Below are positions 11,505 to 23,516 of a stretch of DNA of 64,000 nt, in pieces. The translations under genes and the position numbers were made by a program. The notes under the pieces are model-generated. The model was not told the DNA's origin, did not search any database, and worked only from the letters and a program-made list of their open reading frames with translations. Source of the DNA: Hippasteria phrygiana (Eukaryota > Echinodermata > Asteroidea > Valvatida > Goniasteridae); contig JAZGUH010000280.1 of the NCBI GenBank assembly GCA_037893225.1, positions 1,302,001 to 1,366,000 of the forward strand, read 5' to 3'. The stretch's first letter is position 1; every line of letters begins with the position of its first letter.

Positions 11505-11620
11505 AGGCCGTGTCCGAATTACTTGGCTACGGCTTGAAATTAAACACAAGTCTATGTGATGTGGCTGCAGCCACTACCATAGAATTTGAAGCCCCAAACC
11601 AAGTAATTCGGACACGGCCT
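11505..11620. mobile_element. MITE, AGGCCGTGTCC family, TA duplication
   Basis: The ends AGGCCGTGTCCGAATTACTT and its inverse are flanked by TA on both sides, as expected for Tc1/mariner-type insertion. The interior includes GGCTGCAGCCAC. A second copy is at 19135-19267. Confidence 0.85.
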
Positions 11621-11627
11621 TATATCG

Positions 11628-12393
11628 CGAGACTGCGCCACTGATCTCTATAAACTGGATAGCTCATTGGCCATTGCGCGCTGTACAAGCAACTGAAGCC
11701 AGCACCCGCCATATTACCACTCTCAATTTACCACTGATAGCTATGAGCAAGTTCGGTTGGGCGACTAGAGTGACTAGACTTAACCATAGTCGATCTAGAT
11801 GTCACTCGAACGCTGCGTGGTTTGACTAGCTGGTCCAACTGGATCAACCTAGCTCAGGACTATGGTTTCTCTAGTCACTCGCGAGTTACGTCACAGTTTC
11901 AAGATGGAGGATAGGTAAACTGGGCAAGTTTTGCAAACGTTTACGATAATTTGTTGGTTTTGTCCAATGATAATAACTCTTTGCAATAAGATAATGAATT
12001 ATTTATTGCACCAAAGTTAAGTAGAGAAAATAATAGAAATAAGTAATAGAAAATAGAAATGACATGCAAACATTTGCTTCGTTAACAACTAGCAGACGAC
12101 ATTCTTTGCAGTTTGTTGTTGCTGTACACTAACTAGATTTGACGTAGTCGATCGACTAGATGCGTTCGAGTGAAGGACAGACCACGCATGCGTTTATTAA
12201 ATAGCAAATTGACAAAAAGGACTAGGTCAGCAGCACCCGAACTTGCTCTATGTAAGGAGAACGAGGATGAAAGGAGACCACAGGGACAATTTTTGCAAAC
12301 CTATTGTATTGGGAGTGATAACATGGCGGACGGTGGCCTCAACGCTCCAGCCTATGCGCTATCCAGTTTACATGGAGATCAGTGGACTGCGCA
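11628..12393. mobile_element. Large MITE, CACTGATCTC family, copy 1
   Basis: The left arm GCGCCACTGATCTCTATAAA continuing to CTGGATAGC is inverted at 12355-12393 (GCTATCCAGTTTACATGGAG, then ATCAGTGGACTGCGC). The same termini bound 24650-24974. A second inverted-repeat element (11745-12248) is inserted inside. The open frame overlapping 12170-12583 has no recognisable protein. Confidence 0.75.
11745..12248. mobile_element. Nested foldback element, GAGCAAGTTCGG ends
   Basis: GAGCAAGTTCGG at the left is matched by CCGAACTTGCTC at the right, with TAT next to both ends. The interior has inverted blocks around GACTATGGTT, TCTAGTCACTCG and GTAGTCGATCGACTAG. Interior blocks around CAAGATGG resemble the 19290-19806 element. 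Confidence 0.6.
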
Positions 12394-15300
12394 CGTTCTA
12401 TATAGTATGCATAAAATACGTTTGCCGATGCCGCCCTCTATAGCTCTTGTTGCCACCTCACACACGGACTTCGAGTGCGCATGCAGTTATGGCCAATTAA
12501 GTTGGATCATATTTCATAGCTCGGAAAAAGGTTTATTCACCGGAGTTACTTCAGGGCTCTACACTATTAAGACTAAAAAATAACTCATGAATTTCGAGAC
12601 GGAAAGAAAAGACAAAAATTCAGTGCAGATTAATTATCATAATATAAGGATATTCTTCACTGAATCTCCAACTTCGATAACGTCAAAATTTGATAAAAAC
12701 GACTTTATGAAGACAGCTTAAGGATTTGAAAAACCAAGAAATTAGGCTAAAGCATTACGATACATCACTGAGGCTTAATCAACCAGTAGCAGCAGATGAA
12801 GGGCAAAAATAAACTTCTGGAACTTACTTGAGCAACTAGTGCGACGTTGCGTCCCCCCTAACCAACGGGCTCGATTCGTCAGGTAACTGGCGGCCTGGTG
12901 GGCTGGTCACGTGATAGATGTCCAGAAATTCGTTGAGCAGCCCGGTCCCATCATAGAGCAAGGAATGGTCCCATATACGTACGTGTGATCAGTTGAACCG
13001 TAGGCCCCTTTCTTGGCGGCTGTTCGATCTGTTTCCACAGTGCTTCTGTGATCTCTTTAGTGCCACAGTTCCTCTTTGTCAAGAATCACAACATCCTTTA
13101 CCTCTGAAGTGATGCCCCGAGTCCATCAGGCGAAGAGACACTGCCTAGTTTTGGGGCTCGGTCTCTGTTCTTGGTTGTTTCTGGCTTTCAATGACTGTTT
13201 AGTTTCTCCTAGAAGTGATCTTTAAAATCCACAGACCTCATTGGACCATGTCTTTTTGTTTTTGCCCTTCACACTGGACTGTTCTCACGCAACGATTTTA
13301 AATGTCCACCCCTGTGGAGAGATGACATTGCTTTCAGCATTGTTACTGATAGGCCTACTTGAGCATTTCATTTGCACAAAATTCTTTGTGGAGACATGTT
13401 CCACCTTAGAATTTCCTTGTGGAGACCTTTTCATCCTTTTGTTCTCTAATGTTTCTCGGTCTCCATTATGTTGCAGATTTAGAAACAAGGTGTTGGTTGG
13501 TTAGCTAGAATGCAAAGTACAAGAAACGGCGAATGGCATTTGTGTTGATCTAGTCCTGTGTGCAGTCCCAACCAGACTATACGTTCCTAGTGTGCTATGC
13601 AGAGTGACATTCGCCGCTTTTTCAAGCGTTCTGTCAGTATCTTATCTAGCTTTCATTGGCCTCCCCTACCTTTTTCCTTTCTTCAGACGTTTGTTCGTTT
13701 CCTTTGTGATATCCACACTGTTTGAGTGAGCTGTTTTCCTTTGCATACCCCAGCAGCGGAACACTTTTGAATGTGGGGGGGGGGGGGGGGGGGGGGGCCA
13801 AAGCAACGCCGGTGCCGGCCCGCTGCTGCCTTTCTTATGTTTGACCCAAATTGTAGATATTGGTCAGTTTGAATTGGTTTACTGTAGATGTTACATGTCA
13901 GGGTATACCATCAGTGTTCACGTTGATTATGTAGCATTCCTGCCTGCCTGTCTGCACAGTAGTCTACATGTATACTACTGATATGTTAGAAGAACTGTGT
14001 CCAGTTCTTGATTTTCGATAACAGCAGAAGTGTCCTCCACATCTTAAGTCTAGATGTTTCACCAAGTTAGCTCAGTGCTCGTTGTTCAAACATTGCGTGC
14101 ATATTTTACCACAATAGGCGAAATGGGGGAACCATTACGCAACCAAGTTGTTCTTTATAGTAGGCCTATGTGGTTTTCAGACAGATATCCACCAATTCGA
14201 TTGACTGACAATCATGTCGATTCGTTCCTCAATGGCGTCGACGTTCTGGAGGAATTGTTTGACGGATGAAATTCCTATGGCTGGTGGAATGCGCGTGAAC
14301 AGTGTCATATGTTTATTGTCGCGTTGTTGTCTTTTGTCCTGCCGAGGGGTCCGGTATATTTGTGCGGCGTGTTTAGATTATAGGCCTAAGTCGCAGATCC
14401 AATGTAAAAAATAAGAAGCTGAACTGGATAGTCACTATACATGATAAGGACAGTGTGGCTACTTGTCTGTAAAAATGACACATCTTCGCTAAAAACCAAT
14501 ACCCAGCAATGCAGCCCCTCAATTTGACTTCTTAATAAGACATGCGTACAAAATCATGGGTAACTTTCCAACATTTATGCAAAACTCATGCAAAACGACA
14601 GATAAGAAAGAACGTGTTGTGTTGAACTGAAATACTTATGGACAAAGAGATCTTCAAGTTTATAGCCCCATTTCAACTGCAATGTGTGTCGTGGTGCTGG
14701 CCGCGTTCCTAGGACCCGGCACGGAGGAACACTTGAATCAAGTCTAACCCTAACAGGGTGTCATGCCCGTATCAAAGCATCATTGTCAGGCCCTTTGTTC
14801 TTGAGTGTGTTGTACACGGCGCACCCACTGGAACAGTCAACAACATCACTAAATGCATGTGCTTCGTCAAAATCTAAATACACACATGACTCTTCTAAAT
14901 TTCAAAAAAGTACAAGAGACTTCGGCAATTGACAGGAGAGTGCTCGAACATAATTTTTTTTCAAAAAGGTGGCATGTTTATCTGTTTCCTTCCTCCATGG
15001 TCAGGCCAACACCTTAGCCTCCATAGGGGCAATTTCGGAAGTGGTTTAAAATAATTCGTAAATCTTATAGAGATCAACCCCATATTCCCCCTGTATCATT
15101 TCTGCGGAGGTAGAAAGAAGCTCAGATGTCTGGGGGGAAAAGAGTCTCTCTCAACAAATCATAATTGTCTTTATTCTTGCATAACATAATTATGTTAAAT
15201 ATCAAACATAATATCCTCCACTTCGTATTGACCCTTTTCACCCACGTGACCGGATGACCACGTGAAATGTAAACAAAACTACCACATGTGGGCCGTCTTG

Positions 15301-16847
15301 CAGTTATCGTACATTGTATATCGTAGGGGCAGCGTTACATTACGAGCGACGCACTTGACACGCTTGACTGATTTACTTCAATCATTACCATCACTACGCT
15401 TTGTGGTCCATGACGACACGTGAAAAAGGTCTACAGAATTGAAACGTTTTTTGTTAGTTTTTAGGCTGAAGTTTAAGGATTTCAATCCTAACAGAGATGT
15501 TAGATTCCAGTGGGTGTTGGGCGGGCGCTAAGGCGTGGTCACTGGCGTTTTCTTTTAGTAACAAAAACCACTCACCACTGATTCGTCCGTACGTTAACTT
15601 CGAGTTACTCATCTTTTGACCACAATGTAAGTCATTATCTCGTCCACATGTTGTGAGTATCATGTTCGCTCTAAATTACTATTGAACTGTCTTATTCCTC
15701 AAAGACGTATAGAGACATCTTTAACAGAATCAACTGGTCCAACCAATTGGGACGTGGAGGGGGAAAAACAAAGTCAAGAGAAATGACGCCATGGCTGGAA
15801 AGAGTCCCTCCCCACGGGCAGCTTTTTACGATAACTTGGACCCCCCCCCCCCCCCCCCCCCTCTCCCGACAAACGCTGGGTGCTCAAATGCGTAAGACTA
15901 TAGCTACCGTGCTACATGGGCTAGTTTCAGAGTCGTCTATACACAGCAAGCAGCCCTGGACGTTACATAGTGCTTCCCATTTAATTTACTAACTTTCCGG
16001 ATCTTGGGGTTACCCTAATTTCTCATTTTTGCCAGTGGCGCAAATTCGGCGAGATGACCCTAGTATGCTGGTCCCCGGGTCCCTTCCCCTAAAATGAGAA
16101 ATAAAAGTCGAGCATTAAAAGTTAGCCATTTCCTCTCCCTGGCGCCTCCTGGGAAAATTGGTGCCCCCCGGTTCCCCCCGAGATCTGATCGTAGTTACGC
16201 TATACTGGCACCATCACCCATAATGGTAACCAACTCGGCGCTATTGGTCCCATACAGCCAGCCAGTCTGGCGTTCCAGTACCTGGACCTATATTTACAAA
16301 TTTCTGAATGTAGGCCTACACCAAGCTGCACACAGGAAGACAAAGTGCACCTGAACCCAGAGTTATATCTCAACTCTCGAAAAGTACCACCCCAATAAAA
16401 GATAAGACCCATATTTGCCTATCGATGCCGAACAGGCAATTGTGTTTACTCTGACCACAGTTCACCTATAGCTGCTCAAATTTTATCTGGTTTCAAGAGG
16501 GATGTACTTTCTGACCTAACGTCTCTGTACTCCTAAGTGGTAGCGACCCACTGAAATCAGACCAATTCAGTGAATACATTCATCTAGACGGATTGCACCA
16601 ACATCCAAGTATAACATCGTGGTAGCTAGGACTTCCCATGATAGGCTCTTACCTTTAGTGAAGAATTCTAATTCCCAACGTTTAGGATGAAACTATGTTG
16701 GGAGCCAGACTGCCAGCCCGAGTGTAACCACTGCAACATTTTTATTTTCAAGATTAAAGCCGAATTCTTCAAGCCTATCAATGCCATCCTCATCCAAGCA
16801 ATCACTTCACAACCTACAAACATTCAGTGACATACAAAAGGGCGTAC
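12394..16847. other. Long stretch without a recognised gene
   Basis: About 4.4 kb. It holds a G run at 13771-13797 and a C run at 15839-15861 followed by CTCTCCC, and otherwise unassigned sequence. The CAGTGGCG motif of the hAT-like ends appears once at 16034 without a partner. Several 60-90-codon open frames exist but none resembles a known family or has splice context that I can support. Confidence 0.4.
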
Positions 16848-17243
16848 AGCATTTGCAAACATCAGAAAACAAAACTACTGAATTATTACGAAATTCCGTA
16901 CTAGACTAAGTAAATAGCAGACTCAAGCATCCTGTGAAATCATGGCACCTGTGCTGTCGTTTTCAAGAAAAGTGAAAATTTATATTGTTTTCCAACAATT
17001 GTTGGCCGACAATCGTTGGAAATAGTCTAGTTCCCCGACCTGATAATTCCCCGAAACTATAAATTGCTCCGTTTTGTCTAAAGTAGTGTCAGGGCACCAG
17101 ACAACTAGAACGAAATTTGTTTCTTTCTGTTTTCCCAGCATCTACGCACACAGAACTTTAAACAGGTCAGTGTTACAGTATTTGCCAGGACGCTATAAAA
17201 TACTAACCCCCAAATCCATTTTCTTCTGAAAATTACAACGCAA
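16848..17243 (+). repeat. 390-bp dispersed repeat (copy B)
   Basis: Collinear over its full length with 6817-7210, including the internal palindrome (here CCAACAATTGTTGGCCGACA..., with some changes) and the ending ATACTAACCCCCAAATCC. It ends about 20 bases before the foldback at 17266. Confidence 0.85.
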
Positions 17244-17265
17244 GCAAAAGCTTCTTTTCTGTTTT

Positions 17266-17594
17266 GCAGAGTTGTATAATCGAGTCAGTCACAAGTCAAT
17301 CAGAAGTCAGATCAAAAGTCAGATCACAAGTCAATCACAAGTCAACTCACAAGCTACATGGGATGAACAATGACAAAGGAATGCTTTTGTTATATAGTGT
17401 GTTTGAATAGCTTGTTACATGGCTTGAGACCAGACTTGTGAAGTGACTTGTGAAGTGACTTGTGAAGTGACTTGTGAAGTGACTTGTGAAGTGACTTGTG
17501 AAGTGACTTGTGAAGTGACTTGTGAAGTGACTTGTGAAGTGACTTGTGAAGTGACTTGTGAAGTGACTTGTGATGACTCGATTACCAACTCTGC
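17266..17594. mobile_element. Foldback element, AAGTC family, copy 2
   Basis: The ends GCAGAGTTGTATAATCGAGT and ACTCGATTACCAACTCTGC are inverted. The left arm is degenerate CACAAGTCAATCA units, the right arm a tandem 12-mer (17429-17572), and the core is AATGACAAAGGAATGC then TTTTGTTATATAGTGTG. TGTTTT lies immediately outside both ends, a probable 6-bp target duplication. Non-coding. Confidence 0.88.
17429..17572 (+). repeat. 12-bp tandem repeat GTGAAGTGACTT, about 12 copies
   Basis: Perfect head-to-tail repeats forming the right arm of the foldback. Their divisibility by 3 gives a false open frame with a four-residue period. Confidence 0.97.
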
Positions 17595-18545
17595 TGTTTT
17601 GGTCTTTTCTAACAAAAAAAACTAAATCATCCAAATGCAAACTAAACACGGGAAATACCTTCCAGTCAATATATTGAATCGTTTTGGTGCACTCCATCGT
17701 CGACGGTAGCGATTAAAAAAAAGAGCAAATCTTGGAAAATACTGCGAGGCAGGATCGAAAAAAAGAGAAGAAAAAAGGACCTCCTTATAGGCCTATATTC
17801 GCGCAAAATACACCAATTCATAACGTGCCATAGTCAAACGTAACAAAAAAGGTAATTCCCCCCCCCCCTAAGAATCACCCTGCATCAGATGTGGTATCAC
17901 ATGGCGAAAGGTTAGTTCCAAATACATCATAAAATGCAAAATATTGATAACACATTTTCAACTTTGTTCTTGCTTTGTCGGTCTATAAAACACGTGCTAT
18001 TGACAGTGTGATTGCGTGGCGGCCTAGCGTCTAGTAAAATCAGATTAATTTCAGTATTTAACACGAAAGTTTGTTTATGGATCTGATAACAAACATTATA
18101 ATTCCTCATTAGTCTGATCACAGATACAGGCAATGTGATAGAATAGTGCTTTGTCCTCAATTAGCCTGTGGAAAAAAATCTTAATAGTTTGGGAATTGTC
18201 ATTTTTAGTTCATGGTCAAACGTTTCAAGGAAATCAATTTGTGTAATCAACTTGTGTTCACACATGTAACTACATGTAGTTTTACACAAATTCGAGCGTG
18301 ATTTTTGTTTGTTTTCATTTGAAAATGAATTCAACTGCTGCAAACTGCTGACTGAATTGACCCGAAATATACAAAGCAGCCTAATTAGCTGGTCTAACGT
18401 TTCGAACTTCAGCAAGTTCTTTTTTTCAGTGGCAAAAATTTAAAAAAAATTGGCAAAAACCGAACTCCATTGTTTTTTTCGGACATAATTAAAAAGAAGC
18501 CGGGTGGCTTTCATTTTTTTTTTAAACCATCCAAGTCTACCACGC
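17595..18545. other. No gene recognised
   Basis: AT-rich sequence with a short C run at 17860-17869. Minus-strand frames at 17927-18415 lack recognisable domains. Confidence 0.4.
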
Positions 18546-18840
18546 AAGAGGGCGCTGTTTTTGTTTGGTGGCAGTTAGAACTGCTTGTCGAAAGAACACA
18601 ATAGTACTAAAAAGGATTCCCCAAAAAACCCATCAAGTAACATTGTTTTGAAGAAAGGTTGGTCAGAAATTGATTCCAAACGAACTTTGTTAATGTGGGA
18701 ATCAACTAAAGCATGGACGCTTGTCCAAGAAGAAGAAAATAATTAACGAGAGAAGCTGCTACCGATGACCTTTGTACTGTCTTTATGCTCTTTTGACAAG
18801 GAGTGCCTTGTTTGACAAAAACAGAACAGCGCCCTCTTGC
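18546..18840. mobile_element. Inverted-repeat element with AAGAGGGCGCTGTTTTTGT ends
   Basis: CAAGAGGGCGCTGTTTTTGT at the left faces GACAAAAACAGAACAGCGCC then CTCTTG at the right. The fragment at 25200-25300 shares the right end and the sequence beyond it (TAGCGCCCTCTTGCATA, then GAAAGGATTTTTT). Confidence 0.65.
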
Positions 18841-19134
18841 ATATATTGATGAAAGTATTTTTTTGAGAATTGAAAAACTACCACCCTCCTTTCAGTTCCA
18901 ATGATAACGAGTTTTTAGATCTTTGTATAGTTGTGTCAATTAAACATAGTATGTGAAACAAGTGGAGGTGAATGCCCACTGTATGTTTAATTCCTTTCAG
19001 CCAACAGGGGGCGCGCTTGAAGTACCTGGAGCAATTCGGTGTTGCTGACCTAAACTTGTCAATTTACGATTTACTAGTCGCCCAATTGTCCAGGCTGATA
19101 TTCTTGTTAGACTGGTCCCCGCCCTGAATTTCAA

Positions 19135-19267
19135 GTCCTGTGCCGTGTCCAAATTACTTGGCTACGGCTTGAAATTACACACGAGTCTATGGGAAGTGGC
19201 TGCAGCCGCTACCATAGACATTGTGTGTAACATCCAGCCGTAGCCAAGTAATTCGGACACGGCCCTA
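19135..19267. mobile_element. MITE, AGGCCGTGTCC family, copy 2
   Basis: Same ends and interior as 11505-11620 (GGCTACGGCTTGAAATTA, GGCTGCAGCC), with better arm pairing here because CCGTAGCC is retained on the right side. Confidence 0.82.
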
Positions 19268-19289
19268 CATCTGGTCAGACCGATAATTA

Positions 19290-19806
19290 TGGACACATGG
19301 GCCGAGTTCGGGCGGTCTGTTCTTAACACGAGTTACCCGTTCTTGCGCCCGAACGGCGGGAACATTGCACTCGAAACAAGATCACACACCACCTACCAGT
19401 CGGGGGTTTACAAGAACATGACGTAATTTGACGTAACGTAGAAGACGACCAAAGATGGCGGATGATCTGACGAAGCATAAAAAGTCGGCGTACAATTGCC
19501 TAAAATTCCCTTCCATACGTTTTGAAAATATAGCTGTTTCTGAACAAACTAGGGGAAAATGCAGTCGAAATATTGTGCTTACGTTAAATTACCTTGCCTC
19601 TAAAATTCAGGTTTTCGAAACTGACGAATGCTTGAACGTAAATGGGCACGGCCATTACATTTGGCGTGGTTACCAGCGATAGATGGCGCTCATGCAATGC
19701 CATTGGGCTATCAAACGTTCTTGGGCGTTCGAGTGGCCGGAACACGAACGAAGACACGAGTTGTTCTTGAGCAAAGAAGAACTCGCCCGAACTCAGCCAT
19801 GTCGCT
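19290..19806. mobile_element. Large foldback element, GAGTTCGGGCG ends
   Basis: ACATGGGCCGAGTTCGGGCG at the left is inverted at the right as CGCCCGAACTCAGCCATGTC. Second-level arms (CTTAACACGAGTT versus ACACGAGTTGTTCTTGAG) are also present. The centre includes GACCAAAGATGGCGGATGAT. Frames inside are not recognised. Confidence 0.6.
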
Positions 19807-20845
19807 GCACTGCAGTGAATATCTGAATATAGAATCTAATAGGCATCGCGCCTTTTTAAGCTTTCATATGGTTTGTAATATAGGTGAATTCAGAGTCGAA
19901 ACTTGGAGATGTCTGTGCAGTGTGATGCACATTCATGATCAACGGTTCAATGCTCAAGCCCCGATCCTTGAAAAATAATGCTCTGGAATTAAATACGGAT
20001 CTGAATTTCGACACATACCCGTGACTATTGTCAGTTTGCAGATGCTAAACGCGTGGGAAAGAGCCCAGTCGAATCACGTATGATCGCTCCATGGGGTCCA
20101 CATTTAACACTCTCTGGTCACGTGTGTTTAAAAAAGTCTAAACGGTGGCGCACCCAGGATTTGTCTAGCCTTGTGCGCTGCTCGTCGATAGAAACAATAA
20201 TTAATCAAAGTCGTTAGTGGTTTTCTCCCACCGCGCGATGACGTCGATTACATGGGCTTAGCAAACCATGTAGACATGGGGTAAATTGTTCATTTCGTTG
20301 GACGAGGTAACGAGGTTGGCAATTAGCTCCCCCGTTCAACATTCGTTGCGATACGTGCCGACAGCGTAGGCTTCGCACATGACTGCGAGTTTTCAGCGCC
20401 TTGCACACAACTTTGTTGGACCGCCCAGCCTGGGCATTCAATCCAGTCACGCACACCATCTATAGAGTGCACGCGTCCAAACAAACTTTCTAAGACAAAA
20501 AATGGTAAATACCCCAAACTTCAAAGAAGTGGGGGAAATGCTTAAAACTCTCAAAATTGACTAAAGTATGCACCCGAATAAAGCTTTACTTGTCATCTGT
20601 GGGCGCCAAATTAATATTATGTGACACAACCTAACATAATGAGTCACAAGTCGCCAGAGTTATACTTTTGAGTTACAGGCCATTAAACATGACTTGTACA
20701 GTGGAAATCAATGGGAACTGTCAAGGTTTTCACCCACATAATGTCCATATTCATCAGGATGTCAAACTGAGGGATATATCAGAATGAAGAGCCAAGTATG
20801 CTCTATCCAATGAAAGTAAAAAACTAACAAGTCAAAAAATGACAT
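19807..20845. other. No gene recognised
   Basis: Unassigned sequence; overlapping minus-strand frames at 20214-20517 have no family signature. Confidence 0.4.
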
Positions 20846-20849
20846 TTAA

Positions 20850-21025
20850 GGGCCGGTCACACTGCAACGATAAACGATAACGAAAACGAAAACGATGTGA
20901 ATAAACGCTCTCTATTGGTGGATGGACCGTGCGGTAATACGCGCGCGTTCCACCCACCAATAGAGAGCGTTTATTCACATCGCTTTCGTTTTCGTTATCG
21001 TTTATCGTTGCAGTGTGACCGGCCC
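20850..21025. mobile_element. Palindromic MITE with TTAA target duplication
   Basis: Arms of about 80 bases are nearly identical in inverse: GGGCCGGTCACACTGCAACG, then ATAAACGATAACG, then GAATAAACGCTCTCTATTGG. It is flanked on both sides by TTAA (20846-20849 and 21026-21029). TTAA duplication is the hallmark of piggyBac-superfamily insertion. No coding capacity. Confidence 0.92.
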
Positions 21026-21388
21026 TTAAGACTCGTTTCGTATAGGATCCGGTCACATGTGATAATATCTGTGTCCAACAAGGAAACAAAAATTGGACAG
21101 GCTTTCGGCTAAAAGAAAATATAAGATACCTTGGGAGGTATTTTTGACAGTGAAAAATGAAAAAGAGCTCAAGGGTGCATTTATTCATAAAAGGGCAAAA
21201 TAATAGGTACCGCCTTGGTTAATTATTGACAAATAACAAAATACTAAGTGTTAGGCGCGGCGACATCACCGTGGCTCACCTGTATGCTACTGTCAAATCT
21301 GGTTCACCATGGCAACGAAGCAAAACTCAGAGAAATAACTAGAAACAGTAGATGTGTAGAAATACGTAATTTGCAGTGGCTGATTCTT

Positions 21389-21506
21389 ATAGAGTACCGA
21401 AGTGATGACGTCAATCAATGCAATGTTTGGAACCAGAATACATTCTAAATTGCATGTGTTTGGAACCAGTTGCCGCGGCAACTGACGTCAGACTTCGGTA
21501 CTCTAT
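21389..21506. mobile_element. MITE with ATAGAGTACCGAAGT ends, copy 1
   Basis: Inverted ends ATAGAGTACCGAAGT. It contains two TGACGTCA octamers, one in each arm, and the centre TTGGAACCAG. The copy at 24012-24128 is in the opposite orientation, so the pair flanks the GPCR gene. Confidence 0.9.
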
Positions 21507-22410
21507 TGCCAGTGGCGAAACGTATACCCAGTACGATAAGGGACAAGGGGTGTAACCCCCCCCCCCCCCCCCCCCCCTTGTCCCGATACACTCTCACATC
21601 CCATCCCCCGGGATATCTGAAAGGAATTCCTGATTCCGGGAACGCAATGACCAACACAAAAGGTTCGTCCCTCTGTCCCATATCTTGCTTTAAATGGCGA
21701 AGTTTACGCAGACCGGAGAAAGAGGACAACTGCGCTAGGTAACAAACAGGTGCCAATAACAATCAAAGGAATGAGCAATTTTGGGCGTATTTACAATCGT
21801 GCACCCTTTAAACACCACCCCAAGACAATGGAAATACAATGACACTGATTCCAAGCACAAAAATGTATTACAATTATTATTATTAAAATTAAAATTCGTT
21901 TATCTGCTAAAAACGAAACAATAAATTACACTCTTTAATAATTTGTTTAAGACAAGTGTCTAAATTGTGATTTTGTTTTATTTACAAGCCTCCCGTATGC
22001 ATGATTCTTTTGTTCCCATCGTTTTGTGCGGTAAACAAAATCCAAGTTTCAACATTGGAGAAGAATGAAAATATATTGAAAAACGGACTGCTGTGCGTTG
22101 ATTTATCATAAGCAAAAAGTCATTCCACCGAAAGATATTACAAACACAGCGTCTCCTGAGAAGACGTGATGATTTTTGACCTTAATTTGTACTTATCTAC
22201 GCAGGAGTGTCGGTTCGATAACTGCATGTTTTTAAAAGCTAGGCCCATGTACCATACTTCATCTAGCCTTTTGCCCACGTTGAATAACAGACGAAAAAAG
22301 TTTGTTCTGATTAAAGCTATTTATTGTAACTCCCCTTTGTCGCAATTCAATAGGGCCTATTCTTTTTAATGACGTTTCGTTCAGAGGCTTGATGTTTGCC
22401 ACGCTCGATG
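21507..22410. other. GPCR upstream region with C tract
   Basis: CCAGTGGCGAAACG at 21512 resembles a hAT-like end. GGGACAAGGGG at 21540 and CCCCTTGTCCC at 21577 are inverted around a C run (21548-21577). The rest up to the GPCR shows no gene. Confidence 0.45.
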
Positions 22411-22420
22411 CTATAAAAAC
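22411..22420 (+). promoter_or_regulatory. TATA-like sequence upstream of the GPCR
   Basis: CTATAAAAAC lies about 150 bases before the GPCR start codon. A TATA-like motif at this distance could position transcription, but such motifs are common by chance in AT-rich DNA. A 12-codon upstream reading frame begins at 22428 and stops at 22466. Confidence 0.25.
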
Positions 22421-22562
22421 AACAATCATGGGAAATTTCTGCATTTTTCGCTCGAACAAAAACTGAGCCGGTGACTATACTTCGAATCCATCCAGACGCA
22501 GGGCGTTGATCGCAATTTTCAAAGTCCTGGGACAAAACAGAATAAGTTTCTTCAAATTCAGC

Positions 22563-23516
22563 ATGGCCGCTGCAAATAATTCACTCGCGGAGCCCCGCCC
22601 TGTGGTTTCTGCGCTCAACGCGTTCATCGCCTGTCTGACTGTGTTCGGTAACGGCATGGTGATAATAGTCATGCTGGCCAGAAGTCAGGTATTCAGCTCC
22701 TTCACGAATCGTCTCTTTCTCCACCAGTCAGTCATCGATACCATCGCCGGGGTAATGTTCTTTCTCCATTATATACTCAAAAGTACTGATGTTTACCCTT
22801 TCAACCATGGTGAACTTTTCTGTCGTCTCTTGTACGCAGACACCTTTCTTTGGTGCGTGTATGTGATTTCAACGTACAACCTCGTCATCATTTCGCTGGA
22901 GCGGTATTTCGCAATCTGTCACCCGGTGAAGCACCGCAATGTACTAACCAGGATGAAGCAGAAGATTGCCATGGGAACTGCTTGGGGAATTGGCTTCGTC
23001 TATTGCTCGGACGGGCTCCTCTCGTTCGAGTCAATTCAGGGGGAATGTCAGCTTGTGGAAATAGAACACCGCGTACAAATCCTGATTTATGTAATGATGC
23101 TTCTAACTGTATACCTTGTGCCAGTCTTCGTCATGATCTTTTCCTACATAAAAATACTCATCAAGATCACCAAGAAGCGCGACAATCCTACAAACGCCCG
23201 AGGGAAGTTTCTGAGTGAAGCAAAAAGAAACGTGCTGATAACGGTCTTGATGTCAATCAGCTTGTTTGTAGTCTGCTGGACGCCAGTGTCATATGACTAT
23301 TCAAGCACAGTTCTGTTTGGTACCTTCAGCAGCGGCTCTCAGTACTTTGCGTTTAAAACAATGGCAGCCTGCAACATGTGCGTCAATCCTATCGTTTACT
23401 GTCTCGTGTACAAACATTTCCGAAACCAGTTAAAAGATCTCCTGCTAAAGCGCCTACGACGGCACCGGCGAGTGCATACTACCAACGAGGCCCTTCCACT
23501 TCCTTCGATTGCATAA
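22563..23516 (+). CDS. Class A (rhodopsin-like) GPCR, orphan
   Basis: A single-exon seven-transmembrane receptor of 317 residues, expected in the plasma membrane and coupled to G proteins. Class A landmarks appear in order: GN at 29-30 (TM1), D59 in SVIDTIAG (TM2), C87 and C162 as the likely extracellular disulfide, ERY at 113-115 (TM3), W141 (TM4), P187 (TM5), CWTP at 238-241 (TM6) and NPIVY at 275-279 (TM7). N5 is a glycosylation sequon. The tail is short and basic. The start was chosen at the first in-frame ATG (context AGCATGG); the frame stays open a little further upstream but only without an ATG. The layout resembles peptide- or amine-type receptors of invertebrate deuterostomes, where intronless orphan GPCRs are often expanded. 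The ligand cannot be named. It ends at TAA. Confidence 0.95.
   Translation: MAAANNSLAEPRPVVSALNAFIACLTVFGNGMVIIVMLARSQVFSSFTNRLFLHQSVIDTIAGVMFFLHYILKSTDVYPFNHGELFCRLLYADTFLWCVYVISTYNLVIISLERYFAICHPVKHRNVLTRMKQKIAMGTAWGIGFVYCSDGLLSFESIQGECQLVEIEHRVQILIYVMMLLTVYLVPVFVMIFSYIKILIKITKKRDNPTNARGKFLSEAKRNVLITVLMSISLFVVCWTPVSYDYSSTVLFGTFSSGSQYFAFKTMAACNMCVNPIVYCLVYKHFRNQLKDLLLKRLRRHRRVHTTNEALPLPSIA

Noticed and set aside
12170..12583. Possible 137-codon gene
   Set aside because: It overlaps the termini of two nested inverted-repeat elements and has no recognisable domain.
17347..17697. Frames with four-residue periods
   Set aside because: Readings of the 12-bp tandem array within a foldback element; the same holds for 40950-41204.
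22506..22562. Longer GPCR N-terminus starting at 22506
   Set aside because: The codon there is TTG; the first ATG is at 22563 with a good context, and the extra residues are not needed for the receptor fold.
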